Assembly (NCBI RefSeq): GCF_040538665.1 | Contig: NZ_JBEWXT010000001.1 | Location: 1,886,501 to 1,950,500 of the forward strand | Direction: 5' to 3' | DNA: 64,000 bases | Source: Aureibaculum sp. 2308TA14-22 | GTDB taxonomy: Bacteria > Bacteroidota > Bacteroidia > Flavobacteriales > Flavobacteriaceae | Position numbers and translations under genes: made by a program | Shown: positions 1 through 8,577 of the stretch, piece after piece | Layout: every line of letters begins with the position of its first letter | Position numbering within the stretch: position 1 is the stretch's first letter | Notes under the pieces: generated by a model | The model's database searches: none | What the model was told of the DNA's origin: nothing | What the model saw: only the letters and a program-made list of their open reading frames with translations

Positions 1-651
1 TGGGGTTCAGAAGATCCTTTAGGTAATTTAGGCGGATGGTTTTGGGAAAGTGGTTTTGATAAAAATCCAATTACCGATATAGAAAAAATAAGAGACCTTA
101 ACTTTAGAGCAATGTATGGTGCATGGGACGCATTAAAAAATGTGGACAAACTTTATCCAAATCACCGATTGGGTTGGTGTGCTTTTATTGCAGGGAAACG
201 AGAATCACGAAGACTTTTAGGTGATGTTATACTTGATGCCGACGACTTTAGAGAGCAGAAAGAATATGATGACCCAGCATTTCCTTGTTCTTGGCATATC
301 GACATTCACAATCCACATGAAAGTTTTGATGATGATTTGAAAGGACAAGAATTTATTTCTAAAGCAACTACTGGAAAAGAATATATATATGAAGGTACGT
401 ATTGGGCTCCATATAGAACCTTATATAGTAGAAATATAAGCAACTTGTTTATGGCTGGTAGAGATATTAGCGTCACAAAGGAAGGTCTAGGGCCTATCCG
501 TGTAATGCGTACCTGTGGCATGATGGGTGAGGTAGTAGGTAAAGCTGCTTCAATATGTGTTAAACACAAAGCTTCTCCAAGAGAGGTTTATGATAAACAT
601 CTCGACAAATTAAAAACACTGATGCATAAACCGGGTAGGGAACGTGTATGA
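1..651 (+). CDS. FAD-dependent oxidoreductase, C-terminal part (5' end outside window)
   Basis: The reading frame is open from base 1, so this is the last 216 residues of a longer protein. The end of the frame carries LFMAGRDISVTKEGLGPIR followed by RTCGMMGEVVG, the C-terminal signature of the FAD_oxidored family (PF12831), where a GR-D motif contacts the flavin and a conserved Cys-Gly pair follows. Members are flavin oxidoreductases, often secreted and linked to polysaccharide or organic-acid catabolism. The substrate cannot be told from this fragment. The stop codon (649-651) lies 109 bases before the chosen start of the AraC-type regulator that follows on the same strand. No N-terminal signal or Rossmann motif can be checked because it lies upstream of the window. 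Confidence 0.85.
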   Translation, partial: WGSEDPLGNLGGWFWESGFDKNPITDIEKIRDLNFRAMYGAWDALKNVDKLYPNHRLGWCAFIAGKRESRRLLGDVILDADDFREQKEYDDPAFPCSWHIDIHNPHESFDDDLKGQEFISKATTGKEYIYEGTYWAPYRTLYSRNISNLFMAGRDISVTKEGLGPIRVMRTCGMMGEVVGKAASICVKHKASPREVYDKHLDKLKTLMHKPGRERV

Positions 652-760
652 ATTGATAACTATTAAATTAAAACTTGATTTTATCAATAAAAAAGATAAC
701 CTTGCAATTACTTTTTTTAAAAATCAAAGTGCTATAAATAAAGTTGGAAACCAAATTAGA

Positions 761-1519
761 ATGACCAAAAAAAGCACATATAAAGAATTAAAACCTTCAT
801 CTGAATTGCAGGAATTTGTTCATTCCTTCTGGATGCACAAAAATAACTCTGATAAATATGTACCTGCAACTATATCTCCTGATAGTTTTTTTAAGATAAT
901 TTTTATTGTTAGCAATTCCGAAATTATAAATTATTTTATGACGGGGCTTTGGACAGAACAAAAAGATTTTTCCTTTCCTCCAAATGCAACCGTGTACGGA
1001 TGTAGATTGAAGCTGTTAGCTCCTGAATTTTTATTGGGAAATGAGATTGCATCTATCCGAAATAAGTTGAAACAACTTAATTTGTCTTACCTAAATATTG
1101 AAAATTTTAATCTTTCAGAATTCGAAACCGCAGTAAAACAATGGGAGGTTGAACTACTAAAAACAAAACCTGAAAAAGCGATTCCGGGAAATAAAATAAG
1201 GTTGTCTCAATTACTTTACAAAGTAAATGGTGGCATTTCCGTATCTGAAGTTTCCGAACAAATATATTGGGCAAGTCGTCAAATAAACAGGTATCTTAAC
1301 AAGTACCTTGGGGTATCATTAAAAACTTACCTTAGTATACAAAGGTGTTATGATTCTTACATTCATATAAGAGAGGGAAGGCTTTACCCCGAAAAAAATT
1401 ATTATGATCAAGCACATTTTATCAGAGAGGTGAAAAAACATACTGGAAAAACTCCTAGAGTTCTAAACGAACTTCAAAACGACCAATTTATACAATTAAA
1501 AAATATACAGAAGAAATAG
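761..1519 (+). CDS. AraC-family transcriptional regulator
   Basis: A 252-residue protein with a sensor-type N-terminal half and an AraC helix-turn-helix region in the last 90 residues. The segment with VSEVSEQIYWASRQINRYL is the first recognition helix region, and the second ends near KHTGKTPRVL, the usual GxTP-like tail of AraC domains. The N-terminal half begins YKELKPSSELQEFVHSFW, typical of the DUF6597-type domain of Bacteroidota AraC regulators. The frame is open up to a GTG at 644, which would overlap the upstream gene. I chose the ATG at 761 because family similarity begins there. It sits 22 bases before the lipoprotein gene of the following redox operon, so it is the likely local regulator of 1542-5994. 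That regulatory role is inference. Confidence 0.8.
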   Translation: MTKKSTYKELKPSSELQEFVHSFWMHKNNSDKYVPATISPDSFFKIIFIVSNSEIINYFMTGLWTEQKDFSFPPNATVYGCRLKLLAPEFLLGNEIASIRNKLKQLNLSYLNIENFNLSEFETAVKQWEVELLKTKPEKAIPGNKIRLSQLLYKVNGGISVSEVSEQIYWASRQINRYLNKYLGVSLKTYLSIQRCYDSYIHIREGRLYPEKNYYDQAHFIREVKKHTGKTPRVLNELQNDQFIQLKNIQKK

Positions 1520-1541
1520 TTTTGTCAAAAAATTATTTCTA

Positions 1542-2321
1542 ATGAAACAATCAATACTTTATTTAGCATTATGTTTTCTTATCATAAGTTGTGGGAAAGA
1601 AACCAAAAAAGAACAAACTGAAGAAAAATCTAAATCAGAAACAACCTCAATTAAATCTTCTGAATTTGGTAAAACCAATTATGCCATTGTTTGGAATTGG
1701 GCAACAAAAGATACTCAATTGGTGTCTGATAATTCGGTTCAGATATCAAGTGAACTTACAGATTTATGGAAAAAAGACGTAGTAGAAAATATCTATTACA
1801 ATAGTGAAGGAACTTCTGACAAACTAGCCAATTTCCCTAATATTTCATTCCTCTTAAATGCACAATCCGAACAAGAAGCCAAAACAATTTTAAACAAATT
1901 GACGGTAGTGGAAAAAGGGATTGCCAAATATACTGTTCATAAAGTTGGCACCAAATGGTTAGGTAGAAACAAAGAAGCCATAGACAAAAATGGATTAAAA
2001 AAATCATGGGCGGCGGTTTGGTCAACACGTGTTGATCATAATTCTGAATCTAGTAAAGAAGAAGTAAGACAAAATGCAAAAGAGCAATCAGATGCGGTTA
2101 TAAGTCTGTGGAATAAGGGATTGGTAGAGAATGTATATTTTGATATAACCGGCATAGAAAAAAGAAACGATATTACAGATTTTGTGCTTTACGTTAATGC
2201 GGACACCGAGCGAGAAGCCCAAGAAATCCTTAACAACCTACCCTTCTCTAAGAAAAATATTGCACACTACCAACTATTTCCTGTTGGTATATTTTGGATG
2301 GGTAATGCTACTGAAAATTAA
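1542..2321 (+). CDS. Two-domain lipoprotein with YCII/EthD-like repeats
   Basis: This 259-residue protein starts with a lipoprotein signal, with the lipobox Cys at residue 17 (FLIISC-GKE). After a Lys/Glu/Ser linker it holds two homologous domains of about 95 residues. The first runs from about 48 (NYAIVWNWATKD) to 145 (VGTKWLGRN) and the second from about 155 (KSWAAVWSTRVD) to 255 (VGIFWMGN). Shared landmarks are the opening (A)-VW-, SxLW(K/N)K(D/G)-VEN(I/V)Y, and the A(Q/K)xILN(K/N)L helix before the end. The pattern resembles the small ferredoxin-like alpha-beta barrel domains (YCII, EthD, muconolactone isomerase) that work as dimers, so a tandem copy would mimic a dimer in one chain. Function is unknown. 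It is the first gene after the AraC regulator and precedes the flavocytochrome by 20 bases. Confidence 0.65.
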   Translation: MKQSILYLALCFLIISCGKETKKEQTEEKSKSETTSIKSSEFGKTNYAIVWNWATKDTQLVSDNSVQISSELTDLWKKDVVENIYYNSEGTSDKLANFPNISFLLNAQSEQEAKTILNKLTVVEKGIAKYTVHKVGTKWLGRNKEAIDKNGLKKSWAAVWSTRVDHNSESSKEEVRQNAKEQSDAVISLWNKGLVENVYFDITGIEKRNDITDFVLYVNADTEREAQEILNNLPFSKKNIAHYQLFPVGIFWMGNATEN

Positions 2322-2341
2322 TCTATAAATAATCCAACCTT

Positions 2342-3643
2342 ATGAGAATTTTAAAGCAGGAAATCTACTTTCCTATTATTATTTTAATACACTTTCTTTT
2401 CTGGGGTATAGACTTATACTTTTATAAAGGTTCATTTATGGAGGTTTCTTCTGATACTTTATTATTTGGAGAAATGAACAACCAATCATGGAAAAACGTT
2501 CATCGCATTTTAGGTGAAGTATTTTCGTCCTGGGTTGTCACCGTTTTTGCTTTTAATTTTTTAATGGCAACACGGGCCAAATGGGTTGAAAAAATATTTG
2601 GTGGTTTAGATAAAATGTACCTTATCCATAGAAGATCAGGAGTAATCGCTGTAGTATTACTTCTACTCCATTTTATTGTTGTGCCAAGAGATTTAGTTGA
2701 ATTTAACCCGGGAAAACCATTAGGTTTTTATGCCTTAGTACTTATTTTATTGGGTGTTATTATTTCAGCAGCACCGCCATTAAAAAAGAAAATTCCATAT
2801 CACAAATGGATAAACATTCATAAACTTATGGGTATTTTCTATGTAATGGCTGTACTTCATGGTTTAATGGTAAAAAGTTTAATAAAAGAATTGCCCATTA
2901 CACGAATATACGTATTTGGAATGGCATTTTTAGGCGTTGCAGCTTGGTTCTACAGAGCTTTTTTATTCAGGTTTTTTAATAAAAAATTAGAATATGAAAT
3001 TACCGAAGTAAAAGATAAAAATTTCGGAATTACAGAAATCAGCATGAAACCAATCTCTAAAAGTTTAAATTATTTAGCAGGTCAATTCGCGTTTTTCAAT
3101 TTTCCTAATATAAGTAAAAAGGAACAACATCCTTTCACGCTAAGCAGTCATCCGTACAGTAAAAATTTGCGAATTACCGTCAAAGGTTTAGGAGATCATA
3201 CAAACAACCTAAACACAAAACTAAATGTTGGTGAAACTGCATTTGTTGAAGGTCCTTATGGGCATTTTTCATCAAGTTATATCAAAGAAAAAGAACAAAT
3301 TTGGATTGCCGGTGGAATAGGAATAACGCCATTTCTTTCACTGGCTAAAGATATGTACGCAAATAAAGTAAATTTATTTTGGTGTGTAAATGATACTCAT
3401 GAAGCGGTTTATGCTGATGAATTACATTCCTTATCAAATGACAATCCCAATTTTAATGTCACTATCTGGCCATCGAAAAAAATGGGACACTTAACCATTG
3501 AACAATTAGGGATTTCTGACTTTAAAGACAAAGGCTACCTGATATGTGGACCAAGCAACCTAAAGAAAAGTATGATAAAACAATTAAACAAAAAAGGAGT
3601 GGGCAACGAAGCCATTTATGATGAAGAATTTGCATTCAGATAA
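2342..3643 (+). CDS. Ferric-reductase-like transmembrane flavocytochrome (NAD(P)H oxidoreductase)
   Basis: The 433-residue protein joins a six-helix haem-b membrane domain (about 10-210) to a cytosolic FAD/NAD(P) module (about 215-433). Two His pairs with the spacing of ferric reductases and NADPH oxidases are visible, H96/H110 and H160/H173, which would hold two haems across the membrane. The flavin site HPFTLSS is at 263-269, GPYGHF at 304-309, the nucleotide-binding GGIGITPF at 324-331 and ICGP near 401-404. The family passes electrons from NAD(P)H through FAD and haem to an acceptor outside, such as Fe(III), Cu(II), O2 or a periplasmic partner. The genes are 20-31 bases apart on each side, and a b561 cytochrome lies three genes on. 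The acceptor is not known. Confidence 0.85.
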   Translation: MRILKQEIYFPIIILIHFLFWGIDLYFYKGSFMEVSSDTLLFGEMNNQSWKNVHRILGEVFSSWVVTVFAFNFLMATRAKWVEKIFGGLDKMYLIHRRSGVIAVVLLLLHFIVVPRDLVEFNPGKPLGFYALVLILLGVIISAAPPLKKKIPYHKWINIHKLMGIFYVMAVLHGLMVKSLIKELPITRIYVFGMAFLGVAAWFYRAFLFRFFNKKLEYEITEVKDKNFGITEISMKPISKSLNYLAGQFAFFNFPNISKKEQHPFTLSSHPYSKNLRITVKGLGDHTNNLNTKLNVGETAFVEGPYGHFSSSYIKEKEQIWIAGGIGITPFLSLAKDMYANKVNLFWCVNDTHEAVYADELHSLSNDNPNFNVTIWPSKKMGHLTIEQLGISDFKDKGYLICGPSNLKKSMIKQLNKKGVGNEAIYDEEFAFR

Positions 3644-3668
3644 ACAATAACTTTAAAACAAATAAAAA

Positions 3669-4391
3669 ATGACAACATTTAATCCAAAACTACAAGCAGT
3701 TATTTCAATCAGAAATTTAGTAAAAGGAATCTCCAGCGAATGGATCCAATTGACAAAAGCCGGTGCTGAAGTTGATAGTTTGGTAGATAACACATTAGAA
3801 ATAATTTCAACAGTTAATAACGAAGAACTAGCGAATAAATGGGAATTAGAATTAGATCGATATTCCAGAAATGTTAACTCTTTACAAGGCATTATGTCTA
3901 AAGTACGCAATAAAATAAAGGCCAAAGACCCTAGTGCATTAACAGAAATATGGAATGACCATAAACAATATGCCACTGCCTTACAAAATAATTTAAACAC
4001 ACTCTATAACCTTGGAATAAAATTTTTACCCGAAACAAAAATATCAGAATGGAATACTGTTTGGGACGACATATTCTCACAGTTCAATGGTGTAAGAGAT
4101 GTTGCAGGGGGTTGCAGTTTACAATTAGAAATGATCGAAAACTATGCTCCAGATGAGATAGATGAATTAACCGATACTATACTTAAACATATACCAACTA
4201 AGTATTCAAGTGAAGAAGCAGCACAATATGAAAAAGAGTACGTGGAAGCCTATGAGCAGTTAAAAAAAGAAGCATCCCAAAAGAAAAATTTATGGGATAA
4301 GTTTCTGGATATTTTAGCTGGTGGAAATCAACAAACACCAGCTCAAATGGTCATGATGCAAAGGTGGGTAAATGGTGAAAAAGGAGATTAA
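3669..4391 (+). CDS. Hypothetical soluble helical protein
   Basis: I do not recognise this 240-residue protein. It has no signal peptide or membrane segment and looks almost wholly helical and acidic, with many Glu, Lys, Asn and Leu residues. A stretch at about 60-115 (ELANKWELELDRYSRNVNSL onward) could form a coiled coil, and a second charged helix lies at about 190-215. It ends with a Gln/Met-rich tail (QQTPAQMVMMQRWV). It sits between the flavocytochrome and the HdeD-like membrane protein, 25 bases from each, so it is likely translated with the redox operon and could be a cytosolic partner. That is inference from position only. Confidence 0.6.
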   Translation: MTTFNPKLQAVISIRNLVKGISSEWIQLTKAGAEVDSLVDNTLEIISTVNNEELANKWELELDRYSRNVNSLQGIMSKVRNKIKAKDPSALTEIWNDHKQYATALQNNLNTLYNLGIKFLPETKISEWNTVWDDIFSQFNGVRDVAGGCSLQLEMIENYAPDEIDELTDTILKHIPTKYSSEEAAQYEKEYVEAYEQLKKEASQKKNLWDKFLDILAGGNQQTPAQMVMMQRWVNGEKGD

Positions 4392-4416
4392 TAATATTAA
4401 TTAAAAACGAAAAATA

Positions 4417-4956
4417 ATGAATAAATCAATCAACTTAACTCTGAGTGGAATCTGCTTACTAATAGCAGGGGTATTAATAATAGCTTCTAAAAGTATAGGC
4501 GTATCACTAACAAAAATATTAGTTCCACTTTCCTTTATAGCCTGTGGGGTATTTTCATATTTGTTTTCGCAAGCAAATAAACAACATAAAATAGCCTACT
4601 CTTATCATTTAATGCAAAGTATTGGTTTAGTACTTTTTGGTCTTTTAATTGCTTTTTCACCAAATTCTTTACAAAGTTTTTTAATGTACATATGCTTTTT
4701 TCTTATGCTCTATGGTCTTCTTGAAATATTATTTGGTTTTTCAGCACTTAATACTCGTTTCAAAATAAATTGGAGTATGCTTATCACGAGGTTTATAACA
4801 GGTTTTTTAAGTATGATAGGTAGTGTTTATCTTCTTTTAACCATGATGGATGATGAAATAAAAGGGGTGAAAATTGCTGGAGTTTTGACCATTCTAGGAG
4901 GCTTATCATTCGTTTGGTTTGCTCAAAAAGTAAAAAATTTACAACAGGAATCTTAA
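4417..4956 (+). CDS. HdeD/DUF308-like integral membrane protein
   Basis: A 179-residue protein with about six hydrophobic helices: 8-24, 31-49, 65-80, 86-108, 118-143 and 151-169. The regular helical pairs separated by short polar turns, and the length, match the HdeD/DUF308 family of small membrane proteins linked to acid or stress response. There are no catalytic residues to point to. The gene is 25 bases after the helical protein and ends 8 bases before the cytochrome b561 gene, so it belongs to the same transcription unit. The family call rests on topology and overall look and could be wrong. A generic membrane protein is the alternative. Confidence 0.5.
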   Translation: MNKSINLTLSGICLLIAGVLIIASKSIGVSLTKILVPLSFIACGVFSYLFSQANKQHKIAYSYHLMQSIGLVLFGLLIAFSPNSLQSFLMYICFFLMLYGLLEILFGFSALNTRFKINWSMLITRFITGFLSMIGSVYLLLTMMDDEIKGVKIAGVLTILGGLSFVWFAQKVKNLQQES

Positions 4957-4964
4957 AGCTCTAA

Positions 4965-5483
4965 ATGATGAATGACCTAACCAAAAAATTCAGTACAGGA
5001 ACAATTATCATCCACTGGCTGACTGCCATATTAATTCTATTATTATTCCCACTCGGCAAATATATGGCAGGACTTAACCCTTCTGAAAAAATGGGAATGA
5101 TAAAAGTCCATGCTGTCCTTGGGATTGTAGTGTTTGTTCTTACAATAATTAGAAGCTATTTATTCTTTAAATCTCCTCGTCCAAAAGATTTAAAAACAGG
5201 ATCAAAATTTAATGATAAATTAGCTGTTTGGATACACAATGCCTTTTATTTTTTATTATTTGGAATCGCTATATCAGGAATCGCCACTATGATTTTAGGA
5301 GGGTATGGAGAAGCCCTGAGTCAAGGGAATAGTGATTTGATAAAAACACTTGAAGAAATCCCTCCTCTAAAAGGACATGGAGTAATGGCTTTAGTAATGA
5401 TGATTTTATTGGTTTTACATGTAATTGGTGTGTTAAAACATTACATTTTAACTAAAGAGAATACATTAAAAAGAATCTTTTAG
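4965..5483 (+). CDS. Cytochrome b561-type membrane protein
   Basis: This 172-residue protein has four membrane helices and the His pattern of small bacterial diheme cytochromes b561: H17 in IIIHWLTA (helix 1), H49 at the start of helix 2, H91 in IHNAFYFLLFG (helix 3), and H138/H152 around the last helix (GHGV, VLHVIGVLKH). Such proteins move electrons between quinol and a periplasmic acceptor or oxidase. Being in one run with an NAD(P)H flavocytochrome suggests a second electron path in the same system. Two adjacent ATG codons offer possible starts at 4965 and 4968. The difference is one residue. Confidence 0.8.
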   Translation: MMNDLTKKFSTGTIIIHWLTAILILLLFPLGKYMAGLNPSEKMGMIKVHAVLGIVVFVLTIIRSYLFFKSPRPKDLKTGSKFNDKLAVWIHNAFYFLLFGIAISGIATMILGGYGEALSQGNSDLIKTLEEIPPLKGHGVMALVMMILLVLHVIGVLKHYILTKENTLKRIF

Positions 5484-5514
5484 CTTTTTAAATTTTTAAA
5501 ACTAGATTAAAACA

Positions 5515-5994
5515 ATGTCTACGAAGAAAATACTAGGTTTTGTTCAAGAAGTAGGTACTATTATGTATGTGGGTGGTATACTCTCACATATTGTTATTGG
5601 CATATTGTTTACTGAATCAAGCCCAGAAACTACCTATACCGTTTATCAATACAAAGAGCAAAGTGCTTACATATTGATTTTACCCGGACTGGCATTAAAG
5701 ATTATTTCCGATATCATTTTATACTTCACAAATAAGGTGAAACCCAATTGGCTAAAATGGAAATTTTTAATGATGCTTATTTTATCTATAAATGCATTTG
5801 TTTTTTTGGTTCCAATGATGCCAGATTTGGTAAAATTAGCACAAGAGTCTATTTCTAATGGAGTTTTAAGTCAAGAATTTATTGATAAAGAACATACCGA
5901 ACAACTAGTTGGCCAATCAAATATCATACCCTTACTCGCCGAAATATTCTTAGGTTCCTTTAAACCAAAATTGGGTAAAGAAAGAAGAAGCTAG
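5515..5994 (+). CDS. Small membrane protein (DUF2269-like)
   Basis: A 159-residue protein with about four hydrophobic segments (15-32, 45-68, 80-100 and possibly 137-148). The N-terminal GTIMYVGGILSHIV helix followed by a YTVYQYKEQSAY loop and LPGLALKIISD helix is similar in layout to DUF2269-type membrane proteins, some of which carry haem-ligand-like His residues. The single conserved-looking His in this helix is H25. It is the last gene of the run that begins with the AraC regulator. After it comes a non-coding stretch holding the first copy of the modular repeat. The family assignment is tentative. Confidence 0.5.
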   Translation: MSTKKILGFVQEVGTIMYVGGILSHIVIGILFTESSPETTYTVYQYKEQSAYILILPGLALKIISDIILYFTNKVKPNWLKWKFLMMLILSINAFVFLVPMMPDLVKLAQESISNGVLSQEFIDKEHTEQLVGQSNIIPLLAEIFLGSFKPKLGKERRS

Positions 5995-6040
5995 CCAACC
6001 TAATATTACTAATAAAGCAATTAGTGTACTATTCTTCCAA

Positions 6041-6111
6041 TTTATGAAAAAAATAGGCAAATAAATTCCCAAAAAGTAAAATTTGACTTTCTTATAAATT
6101 TTAACGACCTT
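6041..6111 (+). repeat. Modular intergenic repeat, copy 1 (modules A and B)
   Basis: Module A, TTTATGAAAAAAATAGGC, is at 6041-6058. It recurs with one A fewer at 14632-14648. Module B, at 6083-6111, begins TTGACTTTCTTA and ends TTTTAACGACCTT. It matches 25 of 29 bases at 12160-12188, the differences being confined to four central positions. The copy lies 63 bases before the bestrophin start. The order A then B is kept in copy 3 (read on the minus strand). The right-hand module C is missing here. Confidence 0.6.
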
Positions 6112-6174
6112 GGGCTAGGTATAAGTTTTCTTATCATACATCACCAAAATTAAACACTATATACCCAATAACAT

Positions 6175-7236
6175 ATGTACACTAAAAAAGTTTTTAAAGC
6201 TACAGACATGCTTAAATGGACTCGTTATGAGACCATTTTATTTTTTATTATTATTACCGTTATAGTAGGATTATACTATTTTTTTGAGTTAAATTGGTTA
6301 AAATTTCCGTGGACACCTTTGGCGTTAATTGGTACCGCTGTTGCTTTTGTAATCGGATTTCAAAATAATTCGGCTTATGGCCGAATTTGGGAAGCAAGAA
6401 AAATTTGGGGAGGTATTGTCAATACTTCTAGAACATTCGGTATGTTTTTGCAAGACATGGTAACTAATGAATATGCTTCTGTAAAATTGACAAAGGAAGA
6501 ATTACATCACGAAATTAAAACATTAACCTATAGGCATATTGCATGGATGACCGCATTACGCCATTCCATGAGAGTTTCACAACCTTGGGAAACAGTAATG
6601 CACGAAAAAACCAATAAAGAATGGAGCAAAATGATACATCCTCCGGAATGGGATACAACAATTGAAGAAGATTTAAAACCCTATCTTTCAGAACAAGATA
6701 TGGAGTACGTTTTAGATAAAAATAATAAGCAAACTGCTTTATTGTATTTGCAATCTCATCATCTTAAGAGGTTAAAAGAGAGTGGAGTTGTTTGGGAATT
6801 TTCCTTTTTGCAACTAGAAGGTGTGTTGGAAGAATTATTTACGCTACAAGGTAAATCAGAACGAATTAAAAACTTTCCTTACCCTCGAAGTTTTGCTACT
6901 CTTAACCACTATTTTATGTGGATATTTATTTTGCTTTTACCATTGGCAATTGTTCCTCAATTTGCCGAAATTGGTAAAGAAATAGTACAAAACCACCCAA
7001 TAACTGGAGGTTTATTTGTTTGGCTGTCTATTCCTTTTTATATGGCAGTAGCATGGATTTTTCATACAATGGAAAGAATTGGCAGGACAGGCGAAAATCC
7101 ATTTGAAGGTTCTGCAAACGATGTTCCAATTTCAACTATTGCAAGGGGAATTGAGATTGATTTACGACAAAATTTAGGTGAATTAAAAGATGAAATCCCC
7201 GAACAGTTTCCTGTTATCTATGATACTCAGATGTAA
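6175..7236 (+). CDS. Bestrophin-family anion channel (UPF0187)
   Basis: A 353-residue membrane protein of the bacterial bestrophin family, whose members form pentameric ion channels in the inner membrane. The family signature is clear: GFQNNSAYGRIWEARKIWGG at about 61-80, followed by IVNTSR, which lines the channel neck. Hydrophobic helices lie at about 22-37 and 47-61, and near the C-terminus at about 243-263 and 276-297. The C-terminal NPFEGSANDVP motif is also typical. It stands alone between the repeat copy at 6041-6111 and the phosphodiesterase gene 26 bases downstream, with which it may be co-transcribed. Confidence 0.85.
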   Translation: MYTKKVFKATDMLKWTRYETILFFIIITVIVGLYYFFELNWLKFPWTPLALIGTAVAFVIGFQNNSAYGRIWEARKIWGGIVNTSRTFGMFLQDMVTNEYASVKLTKEELHHEIKTLTYRHIAWMTALRHSMRVSQPWETVMHEKTNKEWSKMIHPPEWDTTIEEDLKPYLSEQDMEYVLDKNNKQTALLYLQSHHLKRLKESGVVWEFSFLQLEGVLEELFTLQGKSERIKNFPYPRSFATLNHYFMWIFILLLPLAIVPQFAEIGKEIVQNHPITGGLFVWLSIPFYMAVAWIFHTMERIGRTGENPFEGSANDVPISTIARGIEIDLRQNLGELKDEIPEQFPVIYDTQM

Positions 7237-7262
7237 AATTAAACCCTTCAAGAAAAAAGATA

Positions 7263-8552
7263 ATGGTTAAAAGAAATTTTAGTTACGTACTTGTTTTAAT
7301 ACTGAGCACTATAACTTTTTTATCTTGCGAGTCCAGTTCTAATTTAACAAAATCAACAATAACTAGAAATTCAAAAGCTTCCCTAGAGAAACCGTATGTA
7401 ATATTAATCTCACTTGATGGTTTCCGTTGGGATTATGTTAGCAACTACAAGCCTCCGCACCTCAATAATTTTATAGAAAATGGCGTACAAGCTGCATCGT
7501 TAATTTCAGCGTTTCCCTCTAAAACATTTCCAAATCATTATACCATTGCCACAGGAATGTATCCTGATAAGCACGGCATAATTGGCAATTCCTTTTATAG
7601 TCACAAAAAGGACAAAATCTATAAATTAGGAAATCGTGAAACGGTTGAAGATGGCTCTTTTTATGGAGGAAATCCCATTTGGATTCAAGCAGACAAAGCT
7701 AGCATGGTATCGGCCAGTTATTTCTTTGTGGGTTCAGAAGCCAACATTCAAGGCTTATATCCAACATATTATCATAGATATGATGGAAGCGTTAAAAATG
7801 AGGTTCGTGTTGCCGAAGCCCTTAAATGGCTAGATTTACCTGAAAAAGAAAGACCACATATAATTACCATGTATTTTTCCGATATGGATGATGTCGGACA
7901 TCGTTACGGTCCAAATAACGATACCGAATTAAAAAAAGTATTGTTCGATTTAGACAAAAATCTAGGAACGTTGTTTAAAGGTGTGGCTGCAACAGCATTG
8001 CCCGTAAACATTATAATCGTCTCAGATCATGGCATGACAGAACTATCAACCAAAAATTATATTCCTATTGAAGACATTCGAAATGACGACTTATTTACGG
8101 CAATAGATAATGGTGCAATTATAAACTTACACCCTAAAGAAGGTGTTAAAACAGAAACTATACTAGAATACTTAAAACCTAAAGAAGATAATTTTAAAGT
8201 TTATAAAACCGAAAATACACCAGGTTTTGAATATACTCCCCAAAACCAAGATTGGGGTGCTGTCCAAATACTGCCAGATTATGGATATTATTTTTCGTCG
8301 CGTCAACGCATAGACAATATATTAAACAGTCCTGTTAAAACCGTTGGTGTACATGGCTATAACCCTAAACATAAAGACATGGATGGTATATTTTATGCAA
8401 ACGGCCCCGCTTTCAAGAAAGGGTATGTTACGGCATCCTTAAAAAATATTCATATTTATCCTTTAATCTGTACTATTTTAGGTCTTGAAATCCCCAATAA
8501 TATTGATGGAGATTTAAATAAAATAAAAAGTGTGCTAAAAACTAATAATTAA
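7263..8552 (+). CDS. Nucleotide pyrophosphatase/phosphodiesterase-like lipoprotein
   Basis: A 429-residue alkaline-phosphatase-superfamily enzyme of the ENPP type. The lipobox Cys is C22 (ITFLSC), so it is probably anchored in the cell envelope. All bimetal-site residues can be placed: D52 in ISLDGFRWDYV, the nucleophile T88 in SKTFPNHY, D209/H213 in SDMDDVGHRYGP, D255/H256 in VSDHGM, and H364 in VGVHGYN. The family cleaves phosphodiester bonds of nucleotides or lipids outside the cytoplasm. It ends 25 bases before the ATG of the serine hydrolase. Which phosphodiester it uses cannot be read from the sequence. Confidence 0.88.
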   Translation: MVKRNFSYVLVLILSTITFLSCESSSNLTKSTITRNSKASLEKPYVILISLDGFRWDYVSNYKPPHLNNFIENGVQAASLISAFPSKTFPNHYTIATGMYPDKHGIIGNSFYSHKKDKIYKLGNRETVEDGSFYGGNPIWIQADKASMVSASYFFVGSEANIQGLYPTYYHRYDGSVKNEVRVAEALKWLDLPEKERPHIITMYFSDMDDVGHRYGPNNDTELKKVLFDLDKNLGTLFKGVAATALPVNIIIVSDHGMTELSTKNYIPIEDIRNDDLFTAIDNGAIINLHPKEGVKTETILEYLKPKEDNFKVYKTENTPGFEYTPQNQDWGAVQILPDYGYYFSSRQRIDNILNSPVKTVGVHGYNPKHKDMDGIFYANGPAFKKGYVTASLKNIHIYPLICTILGLEIPNNIDGDLNKIKSVLKTNN

Positions 8553-8577
8553 CAATTACTTGAAACTATTTACGCAC

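Noticed and set aside
306-569. A minus-strand frame of 87 codons inside the FAD oxidoreductase gene, and similar frames opposite secA, hisS and other genes
   Set aside because: Each lies antisense to, or out of frame within, a well-supported gene and shows no recognisable domain, so they are treated as shadows.
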